NCBI RefSeq assembly: GCF_012641265.1
Contig: NZ_JABAHZ010000012.1
Span: 1-64,000, forward strand
Direction of reading: 5' to 3'
DNA: 64,000 nt
Source: Chitinophaga eiseniae
GTDB lineage: Bacteria; Bacteroidota; Bacteroidia; Chitinophagales; Chitinophagaceae
A program made the translations under genes and the position numbers. The notes below the pieces were generated by a model, which was not told the origin of the DNA, did no database searches, and saw only the letters and a program-made list of their open reading frames with translations. Shown here in pieces: positions 53,991 to 62,661 of this stretch (positions within the stretch are counted from its first letter, which is position 1; every line of letters begins with the position of its first letter).

Positions 53991-54047
53991 GCCGGCTTAA
54001 AAAGTATTTTTCCCGCCTTCGCGAGAAAAAAAACTTTTTAAGCCGGC
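53991..54047. terminator. Long bidirectional terminator hairpin
   Basis: GCCGGCTTAAAAAGT (53991-54005) pairs perfectly with 54033-54047, and the loop itself folds (TTTTTCCCGC with GCGAGAAAAA around CTTC), making one long near-continuous stem. It lies between the convergent SDR and lipoprotein genes. Confidence 0.75.
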
Positions 54048-54078
54048 TTCCGATTTAATGAATGTATCCCTGTAATTA

Positions 54079-54699
54079 TCAACAGGGGATAAAGTTGACC
54101 ACGCGGGCCAGCCTTCCGTTTTCGAAATACAATTGTACCTGGCTATCCCCATCTTTCAGGAAAGAGTCCCTTAGTTTAATCACATCTGTTCTGCCTTCAT
54201 TCTCTGCCTGGATGGCCGCATGGGGAAATATCTTCCGGATATCTTCCCAGGTGGTATTCCCGGTCAGCGTAATATTATCCACCGTCAGGGAGTTACTGGT
54301 AGTAAACACAAACTCATCGCAGGCGAGCGAATCGCGGCAAAGCTCGAATGTAGCGCCGTCTTTATAAAAATAGTGGAAGTCTTCTACAAACTGGGAACCG
54401 CTTACATCACCATCAGCAATAGCAACAATACTGTCGGCTTTTCCAATAGCCGCTTCCAGGTGCTGGCGTGTAGTAAACAACGGCACTTTATGATTAATGA
54501 GGGCCCGGGAAAAAGGGAACACTTCAATCTGATCCCAATTAATATCCCGGCGAGGTTCCGGCAGGGAATCATCATCTTCCATCAGTGGTTTTACAATGAC
54601 ACCAGGCGCCGCTACCGCGATGGTGTCCAGCTCATCTTGTTTCTGTTGCTGACAGGCTGTGAGCAGGGTTACTGCACACGCTAAAAGGACGTTTTTCAT
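54079..54699 (-). CDS. Putative lipoprotein, function unknown
   Basis: 206 residues with a lipoprotein signal (MKNVLLACAVTLLTAC, lipobox LTAC with Cys at 16), then a mixed soluble domain with few distinctive features (DEFVFTTSNSLTVDNITLTG, WEDIRKIFPHA). It should be anchored in the outer or inner membrane facing the periplasm. I recognise no family. It converges with the SDR gene across a strong terminator and is divergent from the GH105 gene. Confidence 0.8.
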   Translation of the reverse strand: MKNVLLACAVTLLTACQQQKQDELDTIAVAAPGVIVKPLMEDDDSLPEPRRDINWDQIEVFPFSRALINHKVPLFTTRQHLEAAIGKADSIVAIADGDVSGSQFVEDFHYFYKDGATFELCRDSLACDEFVFTTSNSLTVDNITLTGNTTWEDIRKIFPHAAIQAENEGRTDVIKLRDSFLKDGDSQVQLYFENGRLARVVNFIPC

Positions 54700-54801
54700 A
54701 GGCTGTATAGCTTCGTATGGCTAATACCGTATAGGGATAGTTATTAAATCACATGCTAACACATAGTTAAAATAATTTATATTAATTCCCAAGAAAATTT
54801 A

Positions 54802-54815
54802 TGCAATCGTTTGCA
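54802..54815. promoter_or_regulatory. LacI-type operator upstream of GH105
   Basis: TGCAATCGTTTGCA fits TGNAANCGNTTNCA at every fixed position. It lies 49 bases before the preferred GH105 start at 54864. It resembles the two sites in the GH95/AraC intergenic region, so a shared regulator is likely; none is encoded in the window. Confidence 0.65.
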
Positions 54816-54863
54816 TTACAGCCAGGATATTGCTATATTGTTGGAATAAACCACGTACCCGTT

Positions 54864-56099
54864 ATGAAAAAACTCAACTTCCTGTTAGCCCTGGGATTGG
54901 CGCTTCCTTTTCCCGGTTACACCCAGGCTCCTCCTGCCGATGCAGATGTGGTAAAAAAGATGGCCGACTATGTAATAGCCCATGCCGCCTTCACCTTTAC
55001 CGGCAATAATCAAACCTATGCTACCAGCAAAGAAATCCCGGTTGGCGTAAATGCCACTATTTCCGACCATCTCAGCGCCTGGCACTATCCCAACGGGGTT
55101 TTAAATATTGCCATGATAGACCTGGGTAACTATCTCAAAGAAGAAAAGTATAGCGCCTTCGCGAAGAAGCATGTGGCGTTTGCCTTCGACAATGTGACTT
55201 ATTTTGAAGCCCTCAGCAAAAAAGGCGTGAAGTACAAAGAATTTCCGTTCAACCAGCTAATCCACACCCGGGTGCTGGACGACTGCGGCGCTATGGGCGC
55301 CAGCTTACTGGACGTATATCAAACCGTAAAAAGGGCCGATTACAGGGCTTATATCGACAAAGCGGCCAACCATATCAGCAAGATACAGGAAAGACTGCCG
55401 GACGGCACGCTATGTCGCCCTAATCCCTATAAATGGACACTCTGGGGCGATGATCTCTACATGAGTGTGCCCTTCCTGGCCCGTATGGGAAAACTGACAG
55501 GCGACAACGCTTACTTCGATGATGCCGTAGCACAGATCAAACACTTCACCCATTATCTCTGGGATCCGGGAGCCGGTCTATATGTACATTACTATTACGA
55601 AGACCTGCAACGGCAGGGTGTAGCCCACTGGGGCCGGGCCAATGGCTGGATTATGCTGGCCAAAGTACAACTGCTCAATGATCTCCCCGCCAATCATCCT
55701 GGCAGAAATGAAGTGATTGCCGATCTGACCCAGCAAATACTGGGTGTAGCCCGCTACCAATCTGCCTCCGGTCTGTTTCACCAGGTACTCGATCGTACCG
55801 ACTCTTATACAGAAACCTCCTGCACCGCCATGTTTGTGTATTCCATTGCCCGCGCCGTCAACGAGGGCTGGCTGGACAAACGCTATATCTCCATCGCAGA
55901 ACAAGCCTGGAATGGACTGGTAAGAGAAAAAATTACGCCCGATGGTCAACTGAAAGATGTGTGTATAGGCACTAATACCGCCGCCGATCTTACGGCTTAT
56001 TATAACCGTCCCGCTGAACTAAACGATTTTCATGGATGGGGCCCCATGATAGAAGCAGGTATTGAAATCATGCGGTACAGGGAGAGCAAAAAGAAATAA
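54864..56099 (+). CDS. GH105 unsaturated rhamnogalacturonyl hydrolase
   Basis: 411 residues from the start at 54864, which opens a signal peptide (MKKLNFLLALGLALPFPGYT, ending TQA); the frame extends to 54801 but that ATG falls inside the operator. An (alpha/alpha)6 barrel of GH88/GH105 type with RVLDDCGAMGASLLDVY (catalytic Asp region, about 130-146), KWTLWGDDLYMSVPFLARMG (about 180-199) and the GH105 hallmark HWGRANGWIM (about 253-262). It removes the 4,5-unsaturated uronic acid left at the non-reducing end by lyases, as on rhamnogalacturonan or related glycans. SusC/SusD lie next to it on the other strand. Confidence 0.92.
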   Translation: MKKLNFLLALGLALPFPGYTQAPPADADVVKKMADYVIAHAAFTFTGNNQTYATSKEIPVGVNATISDHLSAWHYPNGVLNIAMIDLGNYLKEEKYSAFAKKHVAFAFDNVTYFEALSKKGVKYKEFPFNQLIHTRVLDDCGAMGASLLDVYQTVKRADYRAYIDKAANHISKIQERLPDGTLCRPNPYKWTLWGDDLYMSVPFLARMGKLTGDNAYFDDAVAQIKHFTHYLWDPGAGLYVHYYYEDLQRQGVAHWGRANGWIMLAKVQLLNDLPANHPGRNEVIADLTQQILGVARYQSASGLFHQVLDRTDSYTETSCTAMFVYSIARAVNEGWLDKRYISIAEQAWNGLVREKITPDGQLKDVCIGTNTAADLTAYYNRPAELNDFHGWGPMIEAGIEIMRYRESKKK

Positions 56100-56103
56100 A
56101 GGT

Positions 56104-56184
56104 GCACGCAAAGAAGCGAAGGAGCAAAGCAGCCAAGATGTTATAAATTTCTTAGCTGCTTTGCTCCTTCGCTTCTTTGCGTGC
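56104..56184. repeat. Long palindrome, copy 2 of a dispersed family
   Basis: A perfect 30-bp stem (arms 56104-56133 and 56155-56184, 21-base A/T-rich loop). The arm starts GCACGCAAAG and ends GGAGCAAAGCAGC, resembling the palindromes at 25256 and 61014. It fills the gap between the convergent GH105 and susD genes and may end both transcripts. Confidence 0.85.
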
Positions 56185-56193
56185 TAACGCCGT

Positions 56194-57630
56194 TTAATAT
56201 ATATCAAACCATACTTTGGTCGTCAGTAAGTCGGCACCCTGGCGAGCTACTGCTGCTTTATAGTTGGCGCCATTCAGCGCCTGTTCGCTGGAAGGATAAG
56301 TTAAACGCAATGGCATCTTGCCTTGCAACGCGCCGGTATAAGCGGGTGTAAGTCTAGGATAATCCAGCCTTCTCCATTCTGCAAACGCTTCCAATCCTTC
56401 ACTGAAAAGGGCCAGCCATTTCTGTTCGCCAATAGATTTCTTGTAATTAGTGGGATCGTAGGCTATTGCCGGCTGCGCCAGGTAATCATCTACCGACTTG
56501 CCGGTAATGCCATACTGTTTAAATGAAGCACGGATGGCCTGTGCATACAGATCTGCTGCGTTGCCGCTGATCAGGCCCCGCTGCGCGGCTTCTGCCAATA
56601 TAAACAGCTGCTCGGCATAAGTAAATACCCAGGCAGGCGACTGAGAAGCGGTAAAAGCGGCCCCTACATCGGATGTTCTGCTGAAGCCCAGCCTGGACGC
56701 TGAATCGGCCGACAGGCCATTGGTTACGCCCACGTAATCGGTGGAACCCGGCTCTGTAGGCAATGCAGCGTATACACTTAACCGTGGGTCTTTTAACGCC
56801 TTCAGTTTATCTACAATTGTTTTGCTGATACGATAATCATTACGCGTTTCGCGGTTACGTCCTACCGGGTTCTGGTTAGGAGAAGTGAGATAATTCAGCT
56901 TCGCTTCCCGGTCGCCCGCACCCAATAAAATATTTCCTTCAGCTGCCAGCTCAGTAAATACCGCTTTAGCAGCTGCCGGATCGCGGTCGGCAATACGCAA
57001 CGCAATGCGGGTACGCAAGCCATTGGCAAATTTCTTCCAGCTGTTCATGTTGTTGGCCAGCAAAGAATCTCCCTGTATGGCATTATCAGCCGGGGAAATA
57101 ATTTGCACAGCGCCTTTCAGCTCCGACAGCAACCCACGATACACAGTAGCCTGGCTATCATATACCGGCGTCAGGTAACGCTGGATATTGGCTGCCTGGG
57201 TATAAGGAATATCGCCGTATAAATCGGTAAGCACCTGGAATATCCATGAGCGCATGATAATACCTACCGCTTTATAGTTGGGATTATGCAGGCTATCTCC
57301 CAACTGCGCCAGGGTAGTAAAATCTTCTATCCCCTGGGCATAAAAATTATTCCATACGTTTTGAATGTTGGTACTGGCCGGGATGTAACGATCCGGGTCG
57401 GGATACTGGATTTTAGCCCAGTACTGAACATACAGCAGCGATGTTTCCATGGTTGCATCGGTACCCCAATAGGTATCCACATTGGCCTTGATACCGTTGC
57501 TCAACAGGTAATCCGGTTGTACTTCGGTGGGCTCGTTCGGATTGATATTAACACGCTCCAGTTCTTTCTGGCAGCTCGCCAGCAAGGTAGCAGCAAATAT
57601 GATATAGAAAGGAATCAGCAACTTTTTCAT
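56194..57630 (-). CDS. SusD/RagB-family lipoprotein (SusD-like_2)
   Basis: 478 residues with lipoprotein signal (MKKLLIPFYIIFAATLLASC, lipobox LASC, Cys at 20) followed by the SusD-like TPR scaffold. Signatures are RVNINPNEPTEVQPDYLLSN (about 26-45), WIFQVLTDLYGDIPYTQA (about 131-148) and SEGLEAFAEWRRLDYPRLT (about 406-424). As surface partner of SusC it captures oligosaccharides or other nutrients. It follows susC by 13 bases, so they are translated from one mRNA. The ligand cannot be deduced from sequence. Confidence 0.95.
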   Translation of the reverse strand: MKKLLIPFYIIFAATLLASCQKELERVNINPNEPTEVQPDYLLSNGIKANVDTYWGTDATMETSLLYVQYWAKIQYPDPDRYIPASTNIQNVWNNFYAQGIEDFTTLAQLGDSLHNPNYKAVGIIMRSWIFQVLTDLYGDIPYTQAANIQRYLTPVYDSQATVYRGLLSELKGAVQIISPADNAIQGDSLLANNMNSWKKFANGLRTRIALRIADRDPAAAKAVFTELAAEGNILLGAGDREAKLNYLTSPNQNPVGRNRETRNDYRISKTIVDKLKALKDPRLSVYAALPTEPGSTDYVGVTNGLSADSASRLGFSRTSDVGAAFTASQSPAWVFTYAEQLFILAEAAQRGLISGNAADLYAQAIRASFKQYGITGKSVDDYLAQPAIAYDPTNYKKSIGEQKWLALFSEGLEAFAEWRRLDYPRLTPAYTGALQGKMPLRLTYPSSEQALNGANYKAAVARQGADLLTTKVWFDIY

Positions 57631-57643
57631 GATCGGTCAATAG

Positions 57644-60600
57644 TTAAAATGAAACATTCAGGTTAAAGCCAAAGCTGCGGGTAGTGGGTATCTGCAGCGT
57701 TTCCAGCCCCTGGCCGTTGCCGGTGTTAAAGGCAGTTTCAGGATCGATATTTGGCGTGTTCTTATGCAGATAAGCCAGGTTGCGGCCTACCAGCGCTACA
57801 TTCACCGCCTGTAATCCCCATTTCTTCACCAGCGATGCCGGCAGAGTATAACCCAGTTTTATTTCTCTCAGCTTAATGAAGGAGGCGTCATACACCGCGC
57901 TTTCGTTCAGGTTACTGCTATATACTGCCTTGTAATAGTTTTGTGCAGAAAGAATAGCGGTATTCTTTTTCCCGTCCACGGTATAGCCATCGAAGATGAT
58001 ACCGTCGTGCCTTACTGTAGCGCCACCCGGTGCGGTTGCGTTATGATCCGGCAAAGGAATATTCTGGGTGCCATTATTGTAGTACGGTAACCCGCCATGT
58101 TCCTGGTCACGGCCCGGCATGGTAGCCGCCAGTACACCAGTACTCATCCCTGTGGCGTTGGTTCCTGACCAGATAGAACCACCTTGTTTGGTATCTACCA
58201 GGAAGCTCAGATTAAAGCCCTTGAAAGAAAAGTTGTTGTTGATGCTACCAGTCCATTTCGGTGTATAGTAGCCCAGTATTTTCTTACTCGGATCTACCAT
58301 CGGCGTACCATCTGTGTTTACGAGGATACGATTTTCGCCATCTCTCTTATAGGCGGTGCCATACAGGGCGCCATAACGCTGCCCCTGGCTGGCCAGTACC
58401 TGTATATTGCCGGAACTACCAAGTACATAGTTGGTAAGGAAGCCATCGGCATCCAGCTTTACCACCTCGCTTACGTTACGGGCGTAATTCACGTTAACAT
58501 CCCAACGAAATCCTGAGCGGGTGCTGATGGGCGTTAATCCCAGCATTACTTCTACCCCACGGTTACTGAGTTCGCCCGTGTTCAATGTTTTCTTCAGGTA
58601 ACCGGTGGTAGCACTCACGTCGGCCAGGAGGATCTGGTTGCGGCTGTGGGAGCTATAATAGGTAAGATCCAGTCTTACCCGGTTATCCAGGAATCCTGCT
58701 TCCACACCCACTTCCGTAGAGGTGGTAATTTCCGGGCGAAGATTTTTATTTAAGAACTTATCCGATACGGTGAGCAAGGGTAATGAACCAAAGGGCTGGT
58801 TAAACGGATACGTATTTACCAATTGGTAAGGGTCGGTATCTTTACCTACCTGGGCCCATCCACCACGTACTTTCAGCAGCGATAAAGCGGGACTTTGTAT
58901 ATGTAATGCTTCCGTTAAGATGAGGCTGGCATTGGCAGAGGGATAGAAATAAGAATTGCTGCCCCGGGGTAACGTAGAAGACCAGTCATTACGTGCGGTT
59001 AAGTTCAGGAAAGCGTAGTTGCGATATCCTACCTGTGCGGCTGCAAATCCACTATATACTTTCTGCCTGGTCAATAAGCTGGTAGAAATCAGCGGATCGC
59101 GGGAGTTGTTGAGCGTGTATACGCCTTTTACAGCCAGACGCGGCGCCTGTTGGTAGTTTTGCTCAAACTGGTTGGTGCGCAGGTTAGCGCCCGCCAGTAC
59201 ATCGATATCAAAATCGCTGCCTAACTTCTTTTTGGCATTCAGCGTAAACTCGCCATTGGTTTCACTTACCGCGTATGCATCTTCTGTATAAGAGCCAAAC
59301 GGCGTACCGTTGGTATAGTAAGCTACGCGGTATTTACGTCTGTCCTGGTAGTAGTCTGTTCCTACGCGTAAGTTGGCGGTAAGCCAGTCGAGCACCTGGT
59401 AGGAAAGGCGGGCGTTGCCGAGGAAACGGTTACGCTGCATCCCTACGGTGTTTTCGTACTGGATCCAATAAGGGTTGCTATAATAGCTGTGGTTCCAGTT
59501 ATAGTCGGTACCATCGGCATTCTTATAATTTTTCAGCCTGCTCACATCTACCTGGCGACCAAACCAGATGAACTGCAGGGTAACGCTGTTTCCTCTTCTT
59601 CCATCTACGCCGGGTAGATTGTCTGCGCCGCTGCGTACATAATCAGCATACGTGCTGAGCGTGAGTTTGGGAGTAATACGGAAAGTATTGCTGGCGGTAA
59701 AAGTATTCCGCGTGATACCAGTATTGGGCAGTATGCCTTGTTGCTTGGTATTATTGTAAGAGAAGCGATAGTCAATTTTATCGGTAGTACCACCTATAGA
59801 CAAGCCGTTATTCAGCGTATAGCCGGTAACGTAGAAATCCTTTACGTTATTGGGATGGGCTACGAATGGTACCGCTTCTCCATTGGAAAAGAATTGCGGG
59901 ATCAGGCGGCCATCCAGTTTCGGCCCCCAGCTTTCATCCACGCCATCATTGATACCTCCTCCTTTACCATCTTTATAGGAGAATTGTCCGCCGGTACCCT
60001 GACCGTAGGAATTCTGAAAGTCAGGCAGGATCAGTACTTTATCGAAGGTAGCACCGGAGTTAAGGGTAACGCCCATGCCTCCTTTTGTATCCTTACCGGT
60101 TTTGGTTTTGATGACAATAACGCCGCTGGAAGCCCTGGAGCCATATAATGCGGCGGCATTGGGTCCTTTCAGTACACTGACAGATGCAATATCGTCCGGG
60201 TTGATATCGGAGATAGCATTGGCAAAGTCGCGCCCGGTACCCACTCCCAGCTGGCTATTATCTACCGGCACACCATCCAGTACGAACAGTGGTTGGTTAT
60301 TTCCGGCGATGGAGGTTTCGCCGCGGATAATGATACGGGAAGATCCCATATTACCCTGGCTATTGGTTACCTGCACCCCGGCTATCTTTCCGGAGAGGGC
60401 GTTTACCAGGTTAGTTTCTTTCGCTTCCGAAATATCTTTCGATTTCAGCTCCTGTACGGCATATCCGAGCGATTTCTTTTCCCTGGAAATGCCCAGTGCG
60501 GTTACGACTACCTCTTCCAGTTTCCGGTTGCTGTTTTCGAGAGAGATATTAATTACTTTATTGCTTCCTACGGCTACGACTACTGTCTGGAAGCCGAGAG

Positions 60601-60826
60601 AAGAGAACTGCAAACTATCATTTGCTTGTGCGGTGATGGCATATTTTCCATCGGGATCCGACTGAGTACCACGATTGGTTCCTTTCACCTGGATGATCAC
60701 ACCAGGGATACGTTGTGCATCTGAGCGGGCAGTAACTACCCCATTGATCCTGATTTCCTGGGCAATACCCTGCTGCAGCCACAGTAATCCTGGCAGCAGG
60801 CATAACAGCCTTTTTACGTAATTCAT
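57644..60826 (-). CDS. SusC/RagA-family TonB-linked outer-membrane receptor
   Basis: 1060 residues: signal peptide (1-22, ending QGIAQ), carboxypeptidase-regulatory-like domain (about 25-100, GVVTARSDAQRIPGVIIQVKG), TonB box/plug domain (about 112-230, with the SusC signature SVLKGPNAAALYGSRASSGV) and a 22-strand barrel ending RSFGFNLNVSF. It imports the SusD-bound substrate using TonB energy. No N-terminal STN domain is present, so it is a pure transporter not linked to a FecR/sigma pathway. It has a consensus promoter and a leader of about 110 bases. GH105 lies convergent just past susD. Confidence 0.96.
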   Translation of the reverse strand: MNYVKRLLCLLPGLLWLQQGIAQEIRINGVVTARSDAQRIPGVIIQVKGTNRGTQSDPDGKYAITAQANDSLQFSSLGFQTVVVAVGSNKVINISLENSNRKLEEVVVTALGISREKKSLGYAVQELKSKDISEAKETNLVNALSGKIAGVQVTNSQGNMGSSRIIIRGETSIAGNNQPLFVLDGVPVDNSQLGVGTGRDFANAISDINPDDIASVSVLKGPNAAALYGSRASSGVIVIKTKTGKDTKGGMGVTLNSGATFDKVLILPDFQNSYGQGTGGQFSYKDGKGGGINDGVDESWGPKLDGRLIPQFFSNGEAVPFVAHPNNVKDFYVTGYTLNNGLSIGGTTDKIDYRFSYNNTKQQGILPNTGITRNTFTASNTFRITPKLTLSTYADYVRSGADNLPGVDGRRGNSVTLQFIWFGRQVDVSRLKNYKNADGTDYNWNHSYYSNPYWIQYENTVGMQRNRFLGNARLSYQVLDWLTANLRVGTDYYQDRRKYRVAYYTNGTPFGSYTEDAYAVSETNGEFTLNAKKKLGSDFDIDVLAGANLRTNQFEQNYQQAPRLAVKGVYTLNNSRDPLISTSLLTRQKVYSGFAAAQVGYRNYAFLNLTARNDWSSTLPRGSNSYFYPSANASLILTEALHIQSPALSLLKVRGGWAQVGKDTDPYQLVNTYPFNQPFGSLPLLTVSDKFLNKNLRPEITTSTEVGVEAGFLDNRVRLDLTYYSSHSRNQILLADVSATTGYLKKTLNTGELSNRGVEVMLGLTPISTRSGFRWDVNVNYARNVSEVVKLDADGFLTNYVLGSSGNIQVLASQGQRYGALYGTAYKRDGENRILVNTDGTPMVDPSKKILGYYTPKWTGSINNNFSFKGFNLSFLVDTKQGGSIWSGTNATGMSTGVLAATMPGRDQEHGGLPYYNNGTQNIPLPDHNATAPGGATVRHDGIIFDGYTVDGKKNTAILSAQNYYKAVYSSNLNESAVYDASFIKLREIKLGYTLPASLVKKWGLQAVNVALVGRNLAYLHKNTPNIDPETAFNTGNGQGLETLQIPTTRSFGFNLNVSF

Positions 60827-60941
60827 GCTGAATACTTGATTTAATAATTGAGTCCGATCTCGCGGAGAGTGGTTAGCCCGTTATACCCGTTTTGATTTTG
60901 GCATATTGTTATTGGTGCATAATTAGCGTGTATTTCCGGGG

Positions 60942-60972
60942 CAAAAGTAAGGCAGAATTATTAATCTACAAA
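60942..60972 (-). promoter_or_regulatory. Bacteroidota-type promoter of susC
   Basis: On the minus strand TTTG (60969-60972), a 19-base spacer and TACTTTTG (60942-60949) match TTTG-N19-TAnnTTTG exactly. Transcription should begin near 60938, giving a leader of about 112 bases before the susC ATG. Confidence 0.7.
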
Positions 60973-61013
60973 ATTTATAGACTAAATAGGTATTTAGAAG
61001 ACAATAAATTCAG

Positions 61014-61093
61014 CACGCAAAGGCGCGGAGAAGCAAAGCAGCAAAGTATGTTGTTAAATACTTTGCTGCTTTGCTTCTCCGCGCCTTTGCGTG
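61014..61093. repeat. Long palindrome, copy 3 of a dispersed family
   Basis: A perfect 36-bp stem (arms 61014-61049 and 61058-61093, 8-base loop). The arm begins CACGCAAAGGCGC and contains AAGCAAAGCAGCAAAG. It lies 10 bases past the stop of the small secreted protein gene and just upstream of the susC promoter. Confidence 0.9.
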
Positions 61094-61102
61094 AACCAGG
61101 TA

Positions 61103-61492
61103 TTACTGGTTGTTCAACAACTTTTTCAGCGCTGCTTTACAGTCCTCTACGTTTTGCCAGATGAGCCGGTCCTGGCATACGATGCCTTTGTAGTGGATAG
61201 TGACTTTCGTTTTACGCAGAATCACCTGGTAATATTCCGGGGCATCGGGAGAATTTTCCCAGGTAGTTTTACCGCCTTCTTCAATACCGCCGGCGAATTT
61301 GTCTTCAATTACATCCGTCACCTTCTTTCTCATATTTTCTGCAAAGTCAAAGCTAACGTCTGTTTTCACAAGACAGGAGGAGTCTTGTACGGGGAGCTGA
61401 TGGGTACCTGCGCGGAGGTGTTGACTGGGAATGGTTAACAACAAGGCGCTGGCTGCCAGCAGCGATAACGGGATCAGGTGTGTGTATTTCAT
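61103..61492 (-). CDS. Small secreted hypothetical protein
   Basis: 129 residues with a signal peptide or anchor (about 1-28, LIPLSLLAASALLLTIPS) and a small soluble domain with three Cys (SSCLVKTDVSF, GIVCQDRL, NVEDCKAALKKLLN). No family recognised. It is transcribed alone, between the amidase and the susC promoter, with the palindrome at 61014-61093 directly after its stop. Confidence 0.7.
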   Translation of the reverse strand: MKYTHLIPLSLLAASALLLTIPSQHLRAGTHQLPVQDSSCLVKTDVSFDFAENMRKKVTDVIEDKFAGGIEEGGKTTWENSPDAPEYYQVILRKTKVTIHYKGIVCQDRLIWQNVEDCKAALKKLLNNQ

Positions 61493-61674
61493 AACAAGTA
61501 GATTAAGATAACAAGTAGAAATAGGTATATAATAAGTCCGGGAAGATGATTTATGCTATTGATCCGATTTTGGTCTGGTTCTAACTCATTATTAAAATAA
61601 CATATTTATCCCACTTTACAAAATAAAGTGTGAATGCGTAGGGGTAAACGTAAACAGGGGTGTCTTTATTCAGG

Positions 61675-62508
61675 TCATTGATATTGCTGCTGCAGGTTAA
61701 GCAGAATTTTCTTACCGGCATCACTGAGACCAGGCAGGCTGTCGGCCGGCATAAAATGGCGTTTAAAGGCCATGATGGCGGCGGAAGAATCTTTTACATC
61801 ATACCCGATAATGCGAAGGGCCAGCAGGGAGTTAAAAGATTCGGGCACTACCGTGGCGCTGGTGTCTTTATACCAGAGGCCAAAGCCTTTATCAGCTAAT
61901 TGTTGCCAGGGGAAAAATGCGCTGGGATCCACTTTCCTGCCGGGAGCAATATCACCGTGACCTACAAAGTTAGCAGCGGGAATATTGTAGCGGTGCTGAA
62001 GCGTATCCAGCAACACCAGCAGGCTGTTGATCTGGGCGGAATCGAAGGGTTCCTTGCCGTTATTGTCCAGCTCAATCCCGATAGAAGAAGAGTTAATATC
62101 CGTGAGGTTGCCCCATTTGGCAACGCCTCCGTGCCAGGCGCGGAGGTAATCATTCAGCATATGATGAATGGTTCCATTACGACATATCACATAGTGCGCG
62201 CTTACCTGTGTTTTTTGCAGGGTAAATGTTTGCAGTGTTTGTTCACATGAATTCTGAGCGGTATGATGGATGATCACCAGGTTGGGTTTACGCATATTAA
62301 AGTTTACCGTTCCTACCCAGGAGGGAGCGCCTATGCCATTGGCGCCAGCCAATGCCCCGGGTTGCTCCCGCAATACTTTCGCATAGGATTTAGCCGTATG
62401 CCGGTATTCCTTATTGGTGGCAGCATAAGGGTTGCGGGCGCAATAAGTAGCGCCAAAAACTACTGCTGCAAGGCAGCTAACCCGTATAAAAAAGGAAATG
62501 GTTTTCAT
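61675..62508 (-). CDS. N-acetylmuramoyl-L-alanine amidase (Amidase_2)
   Basis: 277 residues with an N-terminal hydrophobic signal (about 1-22) and a PGRP/T7-lysozyme-like amidase_2 domain (about 55-210). The zinc ligands are visible: first His in NLVIIHHTAQ, second in NFVGHGDI and Asp/Lys region in APGRKVDPSAFFPW; SSIGIELDNNG and HYVICRNGTIHHMLND are typical strands. The C-terminal 60 residues form a small helical domain like the peptidoglycan-binding tail of AmiD. It cleaves the bond between MurNAc and the stem peptide in the periplasm, for turnover or recycling. The Cys at 23 (GATYC) is not a good lipobox. Confidence 0.93.
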   Translation of the reverse strand: MKTISFFIRVSCLAAVVFGATYCARNPYAATNKEYRHTAKSYAKVLREQPGALAGANGIGAPSWVGTVNFNMRKPNLVIIHHTAQNSCEQTLQTFTLQKTQVSAHYVICRNGTIHHMLNDYLRAWHGGVAKWGNLTDINSSSIGIELDNNGKEPFDSAQINSLLVLLDTLQHRYNIPAANFVGHGDIAPGRKVDPSAFFPWQQLADKGFGLWYKDTSATVVPESFNSLLALRIIGYDVKDSSAAIMAFKRHFMPADSLPGLSDAGKKILLNLQQQYQ

Positions 62509-62661
62509 ATGCTAACGTTAAAGTTTAACAAACATGCCTGGATAAAGATACTAAATGAATGGAGGAATCGTTTTTTTCACGGATACTATGAAAAGTGTGC
62601 TATAAACCATATATTTACGTTTTCAGTAATACTTTTCGGAGTATCAAAAACCTGTGCCATA

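Noticed and set aside
62263-62661. N-terminal extension of the acyltransferase frame
   Set aside because: It is antisense to the amidase gene and the extra 133 residues do not resemble the acyltransferase family.
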